Positions 34,587 to 43,542 of a stretch of 64,000 nucleotides of DNA are shown here, in pieces. Each line of letters begins with the position of its first letter. The first letter of the stretch is position 1. The stretch spans positions 310,001-374,000 of the forward strand of contig NZ_QORW01000003.1 in assembly GCF_003574735.1 (NCBI RefSeq), in the 5' to 3' direction. Under the pieces are notes generated by a model. That model did not search any database, was not told where the DNA came from, and was given only the letters and a program-made list of their open reading frames with translations. The position numbers were made by a program, and so were the translations under genes. This stretch comes from Dongia deserti (GTDB lineage: Bacteria > Pseudomonadota > Alphaproteobacteria > Dongiales > Dongiaceae).

Positions 34587-35612
34587 CTATCGTCCATATA
34601 TCCAGTCCAACGTGTCTGCCACTATAAACAAGTCTTCGGCGTCTGGATCGAAGCGCTGGCCAGCAGCCAGTCGGACTGCCCAATCGGCCGCGGCGCGACC
34701 GCCCCAGGCATCCGGCGGGGTTGCGATTCTCTGGCACTGGGTACCGCGGTAGTGCTCAGCGATGAAGTCATAAAAAGATCCATTCACGTTGCGTAGTGCC
34801 GCACCACCCGTGGTGCCGTAGAAGGCGGCAGAGATGAGCGCATCGCGGCCCGCTTGGAGTCGCCATGAGCAGACCAGTCGTGCAACCGCACCGGTCTCCA
34901 GTTCCAGCGCAATACTGGCGTAATCTTCCACGCGCCCGTTCACCATGTTGAGCCGCTCGCCGCCGGCAAACAGCGTTGAAGAGACGCGCGAGACCTTGGG
35001 AAAATCCAAAGTCCAGAGGGCCAAGTCGACGAGATGAACGCCGAGATCCATGACACAGCCACCACCGGAGAGAGCAGCGTCATAGAACCAGGGCTTGTCA
35101 GGCCCATAGGCGTTGTGGAACACCAAATCGATGGCATAGATGCGCCCCAGTTCGCCGCGAGAGATCAGGTCGCGGATAAGGCGCATGCCCACTGTGAAGC
35201 GATAGGAGAAATCGACGGCCAGCAGCCGGTCGGCACGGCGCGCCGCATCGAGTACCGCGCGCACTTCCGTCGCGGTTCGGCCTAGCGGCTTCTGGCAAAA
35301 CACCGCCAAGCCGCGCTCGAGCGCGCGGATCGCTTGGGCGGCATGCAGAGCGGTTGGCGTCGCGATCACGACGCCGTCAAGTCCCGCCTCGAGCAACTCA
35401 TCGAACGTCCCGCCGCAGACGGCATCCGGCGCCAGCTCCGCCGCGCGGCGGATCATTTCCGGCGAAGGATCCACAATAGCGGCTATCTCTGCGGCGCCCG
35501 TCTCCAGGATCGCTTTCATCCGGTGGTGACCGATCCACCCCACGCCGAGAAACCCCAGCCGCGGCCGGTGCAGTGCTGTCTCGCTCACGCGATCGGGCGC
35601 GGTCTGCATCAT
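34587..35612 (-). CDS. Gfo/Idh/MocA-family NAD(P)-dependent oxidoreductase
   Basis: A 341-residue sugar- or inositol-type dehydrogenase. Rossmann motif LGFLGVGWIGHHRMKAI at residues 20-35, the family EKP variant FCQKPLGRTATEV near residue 125 (usually a catalytic Lys in this position), and GGCVMDLGVHLVDLALW with the His near residue 180. Substrates in the family include myo-inositol, hexoses and UDP-sugars. The ATG overlaps the stop of the zinc-type dehydrogenase gene, so the two act as a pair, reading away from the sugar cluster that contains inositol-phosphate synthase. Confidence 0.9.
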   Translation of the reverse strand: MMQTAPDRVSETALHRPRLGFLGVGWIGHHRMKAILETGAAEIAAIVDPSPEMIRRAAELAPDAVCGGTFDELLEAGLDGVVIATPTALHAAQAIRALERGLAVFCQKPLGRTATEVRAVLDAARRADRLLAVDFSYRFTVGMRLIRDLISRGELGRIYAIDLVFHNAYGPDKPWFYDAALSGGGCVMDLGVHLVDLALWTLDFPKVSRVSSTLFAGGERLNMVNGRVEDYASIALELETGAVARLVCSWRLQAGRDALISAAFYGTTGGAALRNVNGSFYDFIAEHYRGTQCQRIATPPDAWGGRAAADWAVRLAAGQRFDPDAEDLFIVADTLDWIYGR

Positions 35613-36595
35613 GGATAGGTCACCAGCGCCTTGACGAATCCGTCCGGACGTTCGCGCGTCGCATCGAGCGCCTCGTCCAGCCGCTCTAGCGGGTAGGTAT
35701 GTGTGTAAAGCACGCGAGGATCGAGCCGGCCGGCCGCGACCGCATCCACGGCTGACCGGATACCCTGGATATAGATGGCCGGATCGCGCTCATGCGCGCA
35801 GATGACATCGAGACCACGCCAGTTCCAAAGCCACATGTTCACTTGCCGTGGACCGTCCTGATGGTAGCCGGCAACGATCATGAGGCCGCGCTCACGCGTG
35901 AGCTCAGCTGCGAGATCGAGCGGCCCCTGCTTACCGACTGCTTCGATTGTACGGTCGCAGAACGTCCCGGCCGTCAGGTCCTTGACCTGCGCGATGATGC
36001 GACGATGGTCATCCATCTTTATGGTCTCAGCCGCGCCCATGGCGCGCGCGAGATCGAGCGAACTAGGCCGCCGCGAGATAGCGATCACCCGCGCTCCGGC
36101 ATTGCTTGCCAGTCTGGTGAGGAGCGCGCCCAGGAACCCGATACCGATGATCGCGACCGTATGGCCGGCCGCAACATCGCTGCGCTTGAAGATGTTGAAG
36201 GCGCAGCCGAGCGGCTCGCCCGGAAAGGGTTGGCCCGCGAGAGGACCGGGGAGTTTAACCACGCAATCCGCGTCCGCCACGTCATATTCGGCATAGCTGT
36301 GGTAAGAGAGCGCCGCGACGCGGTCCCCGACCGTGATCGCTGTGACATTGTCACCCACCGCATCGACGACACCCCAGCCCTCGTGACCGAGAGACCCCGG
36401 CGCCGTCGGGTATTGCATCCAGTCCGGGCCCGCCCAGGGAACGAGATTCGACGCACAGACGCCGCACCCCTCCAGCCGAACACGCACCTGGCGGGGACCC
36501 GGCTGCGGCTTCTGTGTCTGCTCGATGCGAATCCGGCCCGGCCCGACCAGCACGGCGGCACACATGGTCTCTGTGTCAATTGATGAGCCCCTCAT
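35609..36595 (-). CDS. Zinc-type alcohol/polyol dehydrogenase (MDR family)
   Basis: A 328-residue medium-chain dehydrogenase. Zinc-site residues Cys in LEGCGVCASN and His-Glu in GSLGHEGWGVV are present; the structural zinc lobe with four Cys appears absent. The cofactor motif reads VAIIGIGFLGALLTRLA, and the C-terminus ends VLYTHTYPLERLDEALDA as in sorbitol/threonine-type members. ATG at 36595 (GAGAG upstream) is one of three in-frame choices (36607, 36595, 36565). Paired with the downstream Gfo/Idh/MocA gene by a 4-bp overlap; both may act on sugars or inositols of the adjacent cluster. Confidence 0.87.
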   Translation of the reverse strand: MRGSSIDTETMCAAVLVGPGRIRIEQTQKPQPGPRQVRVRLEGCGVCASNLVPWAGPDWMQYPTAPGSLGHEGWGVVDAVGDNVTAITVGDRVAALSYHSYAEYDVADADCVVKLPGPLAGQPFPGEPLGCAFNIFKRSDVAAGHTVAIIGIGFLGALLTRLASNAGARVIAISRRPSSLDLARAMGAAETIKMDDHRRIIAQVKDLTAGTFCDRTIEAVGKQGPLDLAAELTRERGLMIVAGYHQDGPRQVNMWLWNWRGLDVICAHERDPAIYIQGIRSAVDAVAAGRLDPRVLYTHTYPLERLDEALDATRERPDGFVKALVTYP

Positions 36596-36813
36596 CGTCT
36601 CTCGCATGACGGTCGAATGCCCTGTCCGCTAACCCTTGTTCCTGCAGCACGTTCCAACGTGAACGGCCAGATGCAGTTCCGCCGGCGCGCAGGCACGCGG
36701 GATTTTCCTCGTGCCGCGTGAACGTTCGGCCTGCATTCCTGTTCACAACGCATATTCCAGGTTGACGCTCCCACGCGACGTGCTGGCGCCAGAGGCATTT
36801 TGGAGAGATGACG

Positions 36814-37248
36814 ATGAAGATCAGCGATTGCATGAGTTCGGACGTGCGGATCGCCTCACCTGCCTGGTCGATCCGCGACGCCGCCCGTGCGATGAGGGAA
36901 ATCGATTCCGGATTCCTTCCGGTCGGAGAGAACGACCGCCTTGTCGGTGCGGTCACCGATCGGGATATCGTGATCCGCGCCGTCGCCGAGGACAAGGGGC
37001 TGGAGACCAAAGTGCGCGACGTGATGTCAGATGAGATCATCTACTGCTACGATGACGAGGATCTCGACGCAGTCGCCACCAGAATGTCGGATCGCAAGAT
37101 CCGGCGCCTGCCGGTCCTCAATCACGACAAGCGGCTGGTCGGCGTGGTCTCGCTTGGCGACCTCTCGCAAAGCCCGGAGGATGATGGAAGGCGCAGTGCC
37201 GCCGCACTCGGAAGTATATCAACGCCCGGCGGCGAGCACGTTCAGTAG
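36814..37248 (+). CDS. Tandem CBS-domain protein
   Basis: A 144-residue protein with two CBS motifs: SIRDAARAMREIDSGFLPVG with VGAVTDRDIVIRAV, and DAVATRMSDRKIRRLPVLNH with VGVVSLGDLSQ. Pairs of CBS motifs (a Bateman module) bind adenine nucleotides and act as energy sensors. No catalytic domain is attached. The ATG at 36814 has better spacing to GGAG than the ATG two codons earlier. It reads toward the inositol-phosphate synthase gene with a small DUF3008 gene between, possibly a stress operon. Confidence 0.9.
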   Translation: MKISDCMSSDVRIASPAWSIRDAARAMREIDSGFLPVGENDRLVGAVTDRDIVIRAVAEDKGLETKVRDVMSDEIIYCYDDEDLDAVATRMSDRKIRRLPVLNHDKRLVGVVSLGDLSQSPEDDGRRSAAALGSISTPGGEHVQ

Positions 37249-37256
37249 AAACTCCG

Positions 37257-37445
37257 ATGCCGGCGAAATCCAAAAAGCAGCAAATGGCAGCGGGCGCCGC
37301 GCTCGCCGCCAAGCGTGGGAAGCGAAATAAAAGTTCCCTGAAGGGTGCCTCCCGCTCCATGGTCGAATCCATGAGCGAGAAGGAGTTGCGCGACATTGCT
37401 TCCACCAAGCGCAAAGGAAAGCCGAAGCGCGCTTCACGCTCGTAA
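37257..37445 (+). CDS. DUF3008-family small basic protein
   Basis: A 62-residue, Lys/Arg-rich, probably disordered protein: MPAKSKKQQMAAGAALAAKR then LKGASRSMVESMSEKELRDI and a basic tail. The pattern is that of the DUF3008 family, small conserved proteins of unknown function found in alphaproteobacteria, often near stress genes. It starts 8 bp after the CBS gene, so it is likely co-transcribed with it. Confidence 0.85.
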   Translation: MPAKSKKQQMAAGAALAAKRGKRNKSSLKGASRSMVESMSEKELRDIASTKRKGKPKRASRS

Positions 37446-37540
37446 CGTGCAGCGCGACTTCTCGGCCACCCGGGGAGGTTGCGCAATGGGACAATTAGAG
37501 GGGCGGATCAGTTGCCTGCTCGATTAAGCAAGGACCCAAC

Positions 37541-38617
37541 ATGACTAGGCGCAAGCTCCGGGTAGCGATCGTCGGCGTCGGAAATTGCGCCTCATCCTTG
37601 ATACAGGGCATTACCTATTATCGCGACGCACGCACCGGCGATGCCGTGCCGGGCTTGATGCATGTCGATCTGGGCGGATACCGGGTCGGCGATATCGAGA
37701 TCGTCGCAGCCTTTGACATCAATGCCGAGAAGGTGGGGAAGGATCTGGCGACGGCCATCTTCGAGCGGCCGAACAATACATTCCAGTTTACCCAGGTGTC
37801 GCCGCTGGGCGTCACGGTCCAGCGCGGCCCCACGCTGGACGGACTTGGTCGTTATCTTAACGACGTGGTGCCGGAATCGGACAAGCCAGCAGTCGACGTC
37901 GCGAAGGTCCTGCGACGCTCGGAGGCGGAGATCGTGGTCTGCTACCTGCCCGTTGGATCGCAGCGTGCTGCCGAATGGTATGCCGAGCAGGCACTGGCGG
38001 CGAACTGCGCTCTGGTCAACTGCATTCCGGTCTTCATCGCTTCGGACGAGGGCTGGAGCCGGCGCTTTGAGGAGCGTCGCTTGCCTGTCATCGGTGATGA
38101 CATCAAGAGTCAGGTCGGCGCGACGATTACACACCGGGTGCTGACAAACCTCTTCCGCGAGCGCGGCGTGCGCCTCGACCGCACCTATCAGCTGAATTTC
38201 GGCGGCAATACCGACTTCCAGAACATGCTGGAGCGTGACCGGCTCGAGTCCAAGAAGATCTCCAAGACGCGCTCGGTGGAGAGCCAACTCGACGTGCCGC
38301 TGTCGCCGGACTGCATCCACGTCGGGCCCAGCGACTATGTGCCGTGGCTGACCGATCGCAAGTGGTGCTATATCCGGATGGAGGGCACCACGTTTGGCAA
38401 TGTGCCGCTGAATTGCGAGCTCAAGCTGGAGGTGTGGGATTCGCCCAACTCGGCGGGCATCGTGATCGATGCCGTTCGCTGCGCGAAGTTGGCGCTCGAT
38501 CGCGGCATCGGCGGCGCACTGATCGGCCCATCCAGCTATTTCATGAAATCGCCGCCGCAGCAATTCACCGATTCAGAGGCAAGGCGGCTGACGATTCAGT
38601 TCATCGATCAGGGCTGA
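37541..38617 (+). CDS. ino1: Inositol-3-phosphate synthase (actinobacterial/archaeal type)
   Basis: Converts glucose 6-phosphate to 1L-myo-inositol 1-phosphate using NAD+. The 358-residue length matches the short prokaryotic Ino1 rather than the roughly 530-residue eukaryotic form. Visible: Rossmann motif [16 protein letters not shown] at residues 8-23, [22 protein letters not shown], the active-site segment [18 protein letters not shown] and [12 protein letters not shown], then [19 protein letters not shown]. Ino1 is widespread in actinobacteria and archaea and sporadic in proteobacteria, which suggests transfer of the cluster. A glycosyltransferase gene follows 21 bp later. Confidence 0.93.
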   Translation: MTRRKLRVAIVGVGNCASSLIQGITYYRDARTGDAVPGLMHVDLGGYRVGDIEIVAAFDINAEKVGKDLATAIFERPNNTFQFTQVSPLGVTVQRGPTLDGLGRYLNDVVPESDKPAVDVAKVLRRSEAEIVVCYLPVGSQRAAEWYAEQALAANCALVNCIPVFIASDEGWSRRFEERRLPVIGDDIKSQVGATITHRVLTNLFRERGVRLDRTYQLNFGGNTDFQNMLERDRLESKKISKTRSVESQLDVPLSPDCIHVGPSDYVPWLTDRKWCYIRMEGTTFGNVPLNCELKLEVWDSPNSAGIVIDAVRCAKLALDRGIGGALIGPSSYFMKSPPQQFTDSEARRLTIQFIDQG

Positions 38618-38638
38618 GCGGCGCCAACGGACATTGAC

Positions 38639-39742
38639 ATGCTGATCGTCGTCTTCGGTCTTACCATCAGTTCTTCCTGGGGCAATGGTCACGCGACCTT
38701 GTGGCGCGGCCTGTGCGGTGCGCTGGCGCGGCGTGGACACCACGTCGTCTTCTTCGAGCGAGACGTCCCCTACTACGCCCTTAATCGCGATCTCTGGGAG
38801 ATTCCCGATGGAGAGCTGGTGCTCTATCGCGATTGGGCCGAAGTGACTCCCACCGCCGAAGAGCGTCTCGCCGCCGCCGATGTCGCGATCGTCACCTCCT
38901 ACTGCCCTGATGGCGTGGAAGCGGCGGAACTGGTGCTCTCCTCCCCGGCAGAGATGCGCGTCTTCTACGATCTCGATACGCCCGTCACGCTCGCCAACCT
39001 GAGTGCGGGCAAGGAAGTCCCCTATATCGGGCCGCACGGGCTGTCGGGGTTCGACCTGGTACTGAGCTATACCGGCGGTTCCGCGTTGGATGCGCTCAGG
39101 ACGCAACTCGGCGCGAGGCGGGTCGCACCGCTCTACGGAAGCGTCGACCCGGCCGCGCATCGGCGTGTTGCCCCTCAGCCGCAATACGCTGCCGACCTTT
39201 CCTATCTCGGCACCTATGCGGCCGATCGGCAGGCGGCGCTCCGCGAACTGCTGATCGAGCCGGCGCAGCACAGGCCGGGGCAACGCTTCCTGATCGGCGG
39301 GGCGCAGTATCCGCCGGAGTTCCCGTGGCTCGGCAACATCTTCTTCGTCCGCCACCTGCCGCCTTCCGAACATCCGGCCTTCTACAGCTCCTCGCGCCTC
39401 ACCCTCAACATCACACGGGCGGCCATGGCTCGGATGGGCTGGTGCCCGTCGGGCCGGTTGTTCGAGGCGGCAGCATGCGGCGTTCCCATTCTGTCCGATT
39501 CCTGGCCGGGGCTGGAGGAGTTCTTCACGCCCGGCTCGGAAATCCTGGCGGCCGAGACGCGGGAGGATGCCATTGCCGCCCTGGACCTCTCCGTCGCGGA
39601 GCTGGCGCGGATGGGGCGCGCGGCACGGGAGCGAACGGAAGCGCAGCATACGTCCGATCAGCGCGTGCGCGAGCTCGAGCGCCTGCTGGCCGATCGTGCG
39701 CCGCCGGCGCCAGGAATCGACATCCATTCGGCAGGAGCTTGA
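38639..39742 (+). CDS. CgeB-like glycosyltransferase (paralogue 1)
   Basis: A 367-residue cytoplasmic GT-B-type protein of the CgeB/spore-maturation class (DUF3880-like N-terminus and a GT1-type C-terminal domain). Features: FGLTISSSWGNGHATLWRGL at the start, VVFFERDVPYYA, LDTPVTLANLSAG, LSYTGGSALDAL, and the C-terminal SGRLFEAAACGVPILSDSWP with GLEEFF, the nucleotide-sugar-binding region. It is the closest relative in the window of the protein at 49172-50278 (shared ITSSWGNGHAT, IDTPVTL and GTYSADRQ-type blocks). Substrates unknown. The next gene begins 1 bp after its stop. Confidence 0.88.
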   Translation: MLIVVFGLTISSSWGNGHATLWRGLCGALARRGHHVVFFERDVPYYALNRDLWEIPDGELVLYRDWAEVTPTAEERLAAADVAIVTSYCPDGVEAAELVLSSPAEMRVFYDLDTPVTLANLSAGKEVPYIGPHGLSGFDLVLSYTGGSALDALRTQLGARRVAPLYGSVDPAAHRRVAPQPQYAADLSYLGTYAADRQAALRELLIEPAQHRPGQRFLIGGAQYPPEFPWLGNIFFVRHLPPSEHPAFYSSSRLTLNITRAAMARMGWCPSGRLFEAAACGVPILSDSWPGLEEFFTPGSEILAAETREDAIAALDLSVAELARMGRAARERTEAQHTSDQRVRELERLLADRAPPAPGIDIHSAGA

Positions 39743-39743
39743 A

Positions 39744-40493
39744 ATGTGGGGAATAGTGCCGGCCGCGGGCAGCGGCACACGCATTCAGCCTCTCGCCTTT
39801 TCCAAGGAGCTGCTGCCGGTCGGCAGCAGATTCGACGGGACCACGGAGCGGCCCCGCGCAGTCAGCGAATATCTGATCGAGCGCATGATCGCAGGAGGCG
39901 CGGACAAGATATGTTTCGTCATCGGGCCGGGGAAATCCGACATCTTGCACCATTTCGGCGACCGATATGGCGATGCCGCCATCGCTTATGTCGTGCAGCC
40001 GCAGCCCCGCGGGCTGTGCGATGCGATCTTTCGCACGACGCCGCTCATCCATCCCGACGAATCGATGACGGTCGGGCTGCCTGACACGATCTGGTTTCCG
40101 GCGGACGGGCTACGCGCATTGCCGGACGACCGCCTCTCCTTTCTCCTCTTCCCTGTGGAGCGCCCGGAAGCGTTCGATGCGGTCGTGCTTGATGAGCAGG
40201 ATCGCATCCGCGAGATCCAGGTGAAGCGGCCCGACGCGCAGTCGAATTGGATTTGGGGTGCGTTCAAGATGCCGGGCGCCGTGCTGCATGCACTCAATCG
40301 CCTGTGGCTCGAGCGGGTGCCGCGGGACGAATATGTCGGAACGTTGATCAACGCCTATCTGAGTCAAGGAGGAGACGCGGTCGGCGTGCGCGCCGGGCAA
40401 TCCTATGTCGATGTCGGGACCCTGCATGGATATCGCGAGGCGGTCGCGCTGCTGGCGCGTGGCGATAGTCAGACGCAACGCATGCGCGCCTGA
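39744..40493 (+). CDS. Sugar-phosphate nucleotidyltransferase
   Basis: A 249-residue enzyme of the NTP_transferase family (glucose-1-phosphate thymidylyl/uridylyltransferase type). Signature GIVPAAGSGTRIQPLAFSKE with the catalytic Arg and Lys, LPVGS, VVQPQPRGLCDAIF (base-binding Q-rich segment), VGLPDTIWFP (metal-binding Asp). It would activate a sugar phosphate to an NDP-sugar for the glycosyltransferases. Whether it uses UTP, TTP or CTP cannot be read. AGGAG precedes the ATG. Confidence 0.88.
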   Translation: MWGIVPAAGSGTRIQPLAFSKELLPVGSRFDGTTERPRAVSEYLIERMIAGGADKICFVIGPGKSDILHHFGDRYGDAAIAYVVQPQPRGLCDAIFRTTPLIHPDESMTVGLPDTIWFPADGLRALPDDRLSFLLFPVERPEAFDAVVLDEQDRIREIQVKRPDAQSNWIWGAFKMPGAVLHALNRLWLERVPRDEYVGTLINAYLSQGGDAVGVRAGQSYVDVGTLHGYREAVALLARGDSQTQRMRA

Positions 40494-40504
40494 GGACGAT
40501 CGAG

Positions 40505-41287
40505 ATGATGAGCAACCTGGACACCATCGAGCGGATGTCCCACGAGCAGGTCCGGCAGCGCGTCGCAGAACTCGGCCCGTGGTTCCATAATATCGACCTC
40601 AACGGCGTAAGAACGGCGCCCGAGCACTTCCTCGGCGACTACCCGGCGGTCAAGTGGCGGCGCTTCGCCGACCGCATTCCGGCCGATCTCGGAGGAAAGA
40701 GCGTCCTGGATATAGGCTGCAACGCCGGGTTCTATTCGATCGAAATGAAGCGCCGTGGGGCCGCCCGCGTCCTGGGCATCGATTTCGACGAGCGGTATTT
40801 AGCCCAGGCCCGTCTGGCCACAGACGTATGCGGAGTGGATGTCGAGTTCCGTAACCTCTCGGTCTACGACGTGGGCGCCCTCGGCGAACGGTTCGACATC
40901 GTGCTTTTCTTGGGCGTGCTCTATCACTTGCGCCATCCGCTGCTCGCCCTCGATCTCATCCATGAGCATGTCGCCGGCGACCTCCTTGTCCTGCAATCGA
41001 TGCAGCGCGGGAGCGAAGCCATCGATCCGCTGCAGGACGACTACGACTTCTGGGAAGCCGACATGTTTGAAAGCTCGGGCTTTCCAAGGATGCATTTCGT
41101 CGAGCACAAGTACGCGGACGACTGGACCAACTGGTGGATTCCCAATCACGCCTGCATAGAGGCGATGGTACGCAGCGCCGGCTTCGACATCCTGGAGCAT
41201 CCTGAACAGGAGGTATTCATCTGTCGGCGCGGCGCGCCCCCCTACGGGGCTGGCAGCGTCTATCCTGCGCGTGGAGACAGCCGATGA
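40505..41287 (+). CDS. SAM-dependent methyltransferase associated with glycosyltransferase clusters
   Basis: A 260-residue class I methyltransferase with SAM motif SVLDIGCNAGFYSIEMKRRG, then VLGIDFDERYL, and FDIVLFLGVLYHLRHPLLAL. The start region GPWFHNIDLNGVRTAP and the tail with WWIPNHACIEAMVRSAGFD resemble the TIGR04290 (Rta_06860-type) group, as best I recall, which also shares CmoB/tRNA-mo5U-like features. A sugar or lipid acceptor is likely from context but not shown. Its TGA overlaps the start of the glycosidase gene. Confidence 0.87.
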   Translation: MMSNLDTIERMSHEQVRQRVAELGPWFHNIDLNGVRTAPEHFLGDYPAVKWRRFADRIPADLGGKSVLDIGCNAGFYSIEMKRRGAARVLGIDFDERYLAQARLATDVCGVDVEFRNLSVYDVGALGERFDIVLFLGVLYHLRHPLLALDLIHEHVAGDLLVLQSMQRGSEAIDPLQDDYDFWEADMFESSGFPRMHFVEHKYADDWTNWWIPNHACIEAMVRSAGFDILEHPEQEVFICRRGAPPYGAGSVYPARGDSR

Positions 41288-42216
41288 TCGAAGCGGTCAT
41301 GATCTGGAACGAACCTAACAACAAGTCGCATTGGGACCCCGAAATCGATCCGGACTGGAGGCTCTACGGCGAAATGGCTGTGACGGCTGCCGACGCGATC
41401 GCGGCTGAGGCACCGAGTTTGCCCAAGGTGCTTGGCGGCATTTCGCCGATCGATCCGAACTTCATCCGCAACATGGCGGGAAAAGGTGTTCTGGATCATG
41501 TCGATGTCGTGGCGCTCCACGGTTTCCCGCTCGACTGGAACCTCTGGCCCATCCACGAATGGCCGGACCGGATCAGGGATGTTGAAGCCGTCACCAGGCT
41601 GCCTATCTGGATTACCGAAGTTGGCGTTTCGACCTTCGGGGCGGAGCAGGTGCAGGATTGGGGATTGCAACGCACCGCCGAGCTACTCATCAGGCGCGTG
41701 CCGCGGATCCACTGGTACAGCCTGTATGACTTGCCGCGCGCTTGGACGGCGACGACGCGCCACAAGGAAGCCGAGGGTTCGTCCTATTACAGGCACTTCT
41801 ACATGGGTCTGTTGCGCGAGGATGGCTCGCCCAAGATCGCGGCCGAGCAATTCGCGGCTTACGGTGCGGAGATGGGAATCTGCCAGTGGTTCAATTTCGA
41901 CGATCACCGGCTCTATGACGCGGTGCAGTGGCTGCGCCGGCTCGGCGTGCGGCACGTGCGTACCGGCCTCAGCTGGGCCGACAGCTTCAGGCCTAACGCA
42001 CTGGCCTGGTTCGACCGGCAGATGGCAGCATTGGACGAGTTCGACGTGACGCTCACTTTCTGCTTCACGCCGGAACATCGCGGCATTGCCCCGCACCACA
42101 CCAGTGCTCCGCTGATCAAGGAGGAGTTTGCGGATTTCTGCGCGGCTATGACGCGCCGCTATGTGGGCAATGGACGCGCTGATCGTCTCCGGGCCATTGA
42201 AGCCGCCGCGGGATAA
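41284..42216 (+). CDS. Clan GH-A glycoside hydrolase-like protein with swapped halves (beta-xylosidase-like)
   Basis: A 310-residue TIM-barrel hydrolase-like protein. The acid/base candidate Glu10 is in AVMIWNEPNN and the nucleophile candidate Glu112 in IWITEVGVSTFG, about 100 residues apart as in clan GH-A. From residue 197 comes MGICQWFNFDDHRLYDAVQW, then LGVRHVRTGLSWADSFRP and FDVTLTFCFTPEHRGIAPHH, which look like the first strands of such a barrel (normally N-terminal to the NEP motif). The order is thus a circular permutation, perhaps a family trait. No signal peptide, so it would act in the cytoplasm, possibly as a transglycosidase or trimming enzyme. ATGA overlap with the methyltransferase gene. 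Confidence 0.78.
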   Translation: MIEAVMIWNEPNNKSHWDPEIDPDWRLYGEMAVTAADAIAAEAPSLPKVLGGISPIDPNFIRNMAGKGVLDHVDVVALHGFPLDWNLWPIHEWPDRIRDVEAVTRLPIWITEVGVSTFGAEQVQDWGLQRTAELLIRRVPRIHWYSLYDLPRAWTATTRHKEAEGSSYYRHFYMGLLREDGSPKIAAEQFAAYGAEMGICQWFNFDDHRLYDAVQWLRRLGVRHVRTGLSWADSFRPNALAWFDRQMAALDEFDVTLTFCFTPEHRGIAPHHTSAPLIKEEFADFCAAMTRRYVGNGRADRLRAIEAAAG

Positions 42217-42243
42217 GAACCGGCGGCCTCTCCTGCGCCGCGC

Positions 42244-43245
42244 TCAGGCGGGCACGGCCGCCTGCCCGTTAGCGCGCTTGGCCGCGGAGACGCGACGCTC
42301 GCGTCGTCCATCGGAGAGCCGCCGTTCGAAATAAGCTATGGTGTACCCAAGTCCCTCCGTCAGCGGAACGGCCGGACACCATTTGAGCAGTTGCTGCGCC
42401 TTCTCAATGGCCGGCCGGCGTTGCCGTGGATCGTCTGTCGGCAGCTTCTTGTGCACGATCCTCGACTTGGAACCGGTTATGTCGATCACCAACCTAGCCA
42501 GCGCGAGAACGGTGCATTCCGTGGGATTGCCGAGATTGATTGGCCCCGTTGCACGTCGGTTATCCATCAGCCGACGCAATCCCTCGATCAAATCGGTCAC
42601 ATAGCAAAACGAGCGCGTCTGCAGGCCGCTGCCATAGATCGTGATCGGCTTGCCCTGCAAAGCCTGGACGATGAAGTTAGATACCACTCTTCCGTCCTTC
42701 GGGTGCATGCGCGGGCCGTAGGTGTTGAAAATCCGCGCGACGGCAATGTTCAATCCATGGTGGCGCTTGTAGTCGAACATAATGGTCTCGGCGCAGCGCT
42801 TGCCTTCATCGTAACAGGATCGCACCCCGATGGGGTTGACATGGCCCCAATATTCCTCCGGCTGTGGGTGGACCTCCGGATCGCCGTAGATTTCGCTCGT
42901 CGAGGCCTGCAGGAGCCTCGCTTTAGCCGCCGTCGCGAGCTTGGCCATGTTCAGGGCGCCGAGGACGCTCGTCTTCACGGTTCCGAGGGGGTCAGCCTGA
43001 TAGTGCGCCGGTGAAGCGGGGCACGCGAGATTATAGATCTGATCGACCTTCAGTTGAAACGGCAAAGCGACATCGTGGCGCACAACCGTGAACCGGCGAT
43101 TGTCGAGAAGCGACTCTAGGTTCACAGGACTGCCGGTGGAGAAGTCATCCAGGCAGATAACGTCGCCCCCATCGGCCAACAACGCCTCGCACAGATGCGA
43201 TCCTAAGAAACCGGCACCCCCCGTCACCAAAATCCGTGTAGCCAT
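42244..43245 (-). CDS. UDP-glucuronate decarboxylase-like SDR (UDP-xylose synthase type)
   Basis: A 333-residue extended SDR. NAD-binding [18 protein letters not shown], catalytic triad elements [12 protein letters not shown] (Thr/Ser) and [11 protein letters not shown] (YxxxK), and the UXS-type [20 protein letters not shown] and [19 protein letters not shown] with the Arg that holds glucuronate. These features strongly resemble UDP-xylose synthase, giving UDP-xylose from UDP-glucuronate. ATG at 43245 with a GAGG site is used. It is the only minus-strand gene inside the cluster, divergent from the epimerase operon. Confidence 0.9.
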   Translation of the reverse strand: MATRILVTGGAGFLGSHLCEALLADGGDVICLDDFSTGSPVNLESLLDNRRFTVVRHDVALPFQLKVDQIYNLACPASPAHYQADPLGTVKTSVLGALNMAKLATAAKARLLQASTSEIYGDPEVHPQPEEYWGHVNPIGVRSCYDEGKRCAETIMFDYKRHHGLNIAVARIFNTYGPRMHPKDGRVVSNFIVQALQGKPITIYGSGLQTRSFCYVTDLIEGLRRLMDNRRATGPINLGNPTECTVLALARLVIDITGSKSRIVHKKLPTDDPRQRRPAIEKAQQLLKWCPAVPLTEGLGYTIAYFERRLSDGRRERRVSAAKRANGQAAVPA

Positions 43246-43486
43246 GCAATACCTCGACTGACTCAGGCTGATTTTCAACTCCGCGACTGGCTGCCCGATT
43301 ACAAGTGAATACGCGGACGGCAGCGACGGTTCCACGTGCTACTTACGCCTACATCGCCATGCATGGAATGTGCAGAACTGTTGCAACGCGGTGCGTCCTT
43401 TGAGGTTTACCGTCAGTTACGCGCTGACGTCTCATCACCGCGATGTCAAACGATAACGCGATGCCGAATGGGCAAGTGTTGGTCCG

Positions 43487-43530
43487 TGCAGTGCTTTGGG
43501 ATGATTGGTGCAGTGCTTTGGGATGATTGG
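43487..43530 (+). repeat. Perfect 22-bp tandem duplication upstream of the epimerase gene
   Basis: TGCAGTGCTTTGGGATGATT plus GG occurs twice head to tail (43487-43508 and 43509-43530), 13 bp before the epimerase start, in the leader between divergent genes. The second copy also supplies GATTGGAG, the likely ribosome site. A recent slippage duplication in a 5' leader, or a pair of binding sites. Confidence 0.8.
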
Positions 43531-43542
43531 AGCGACAGTGGC

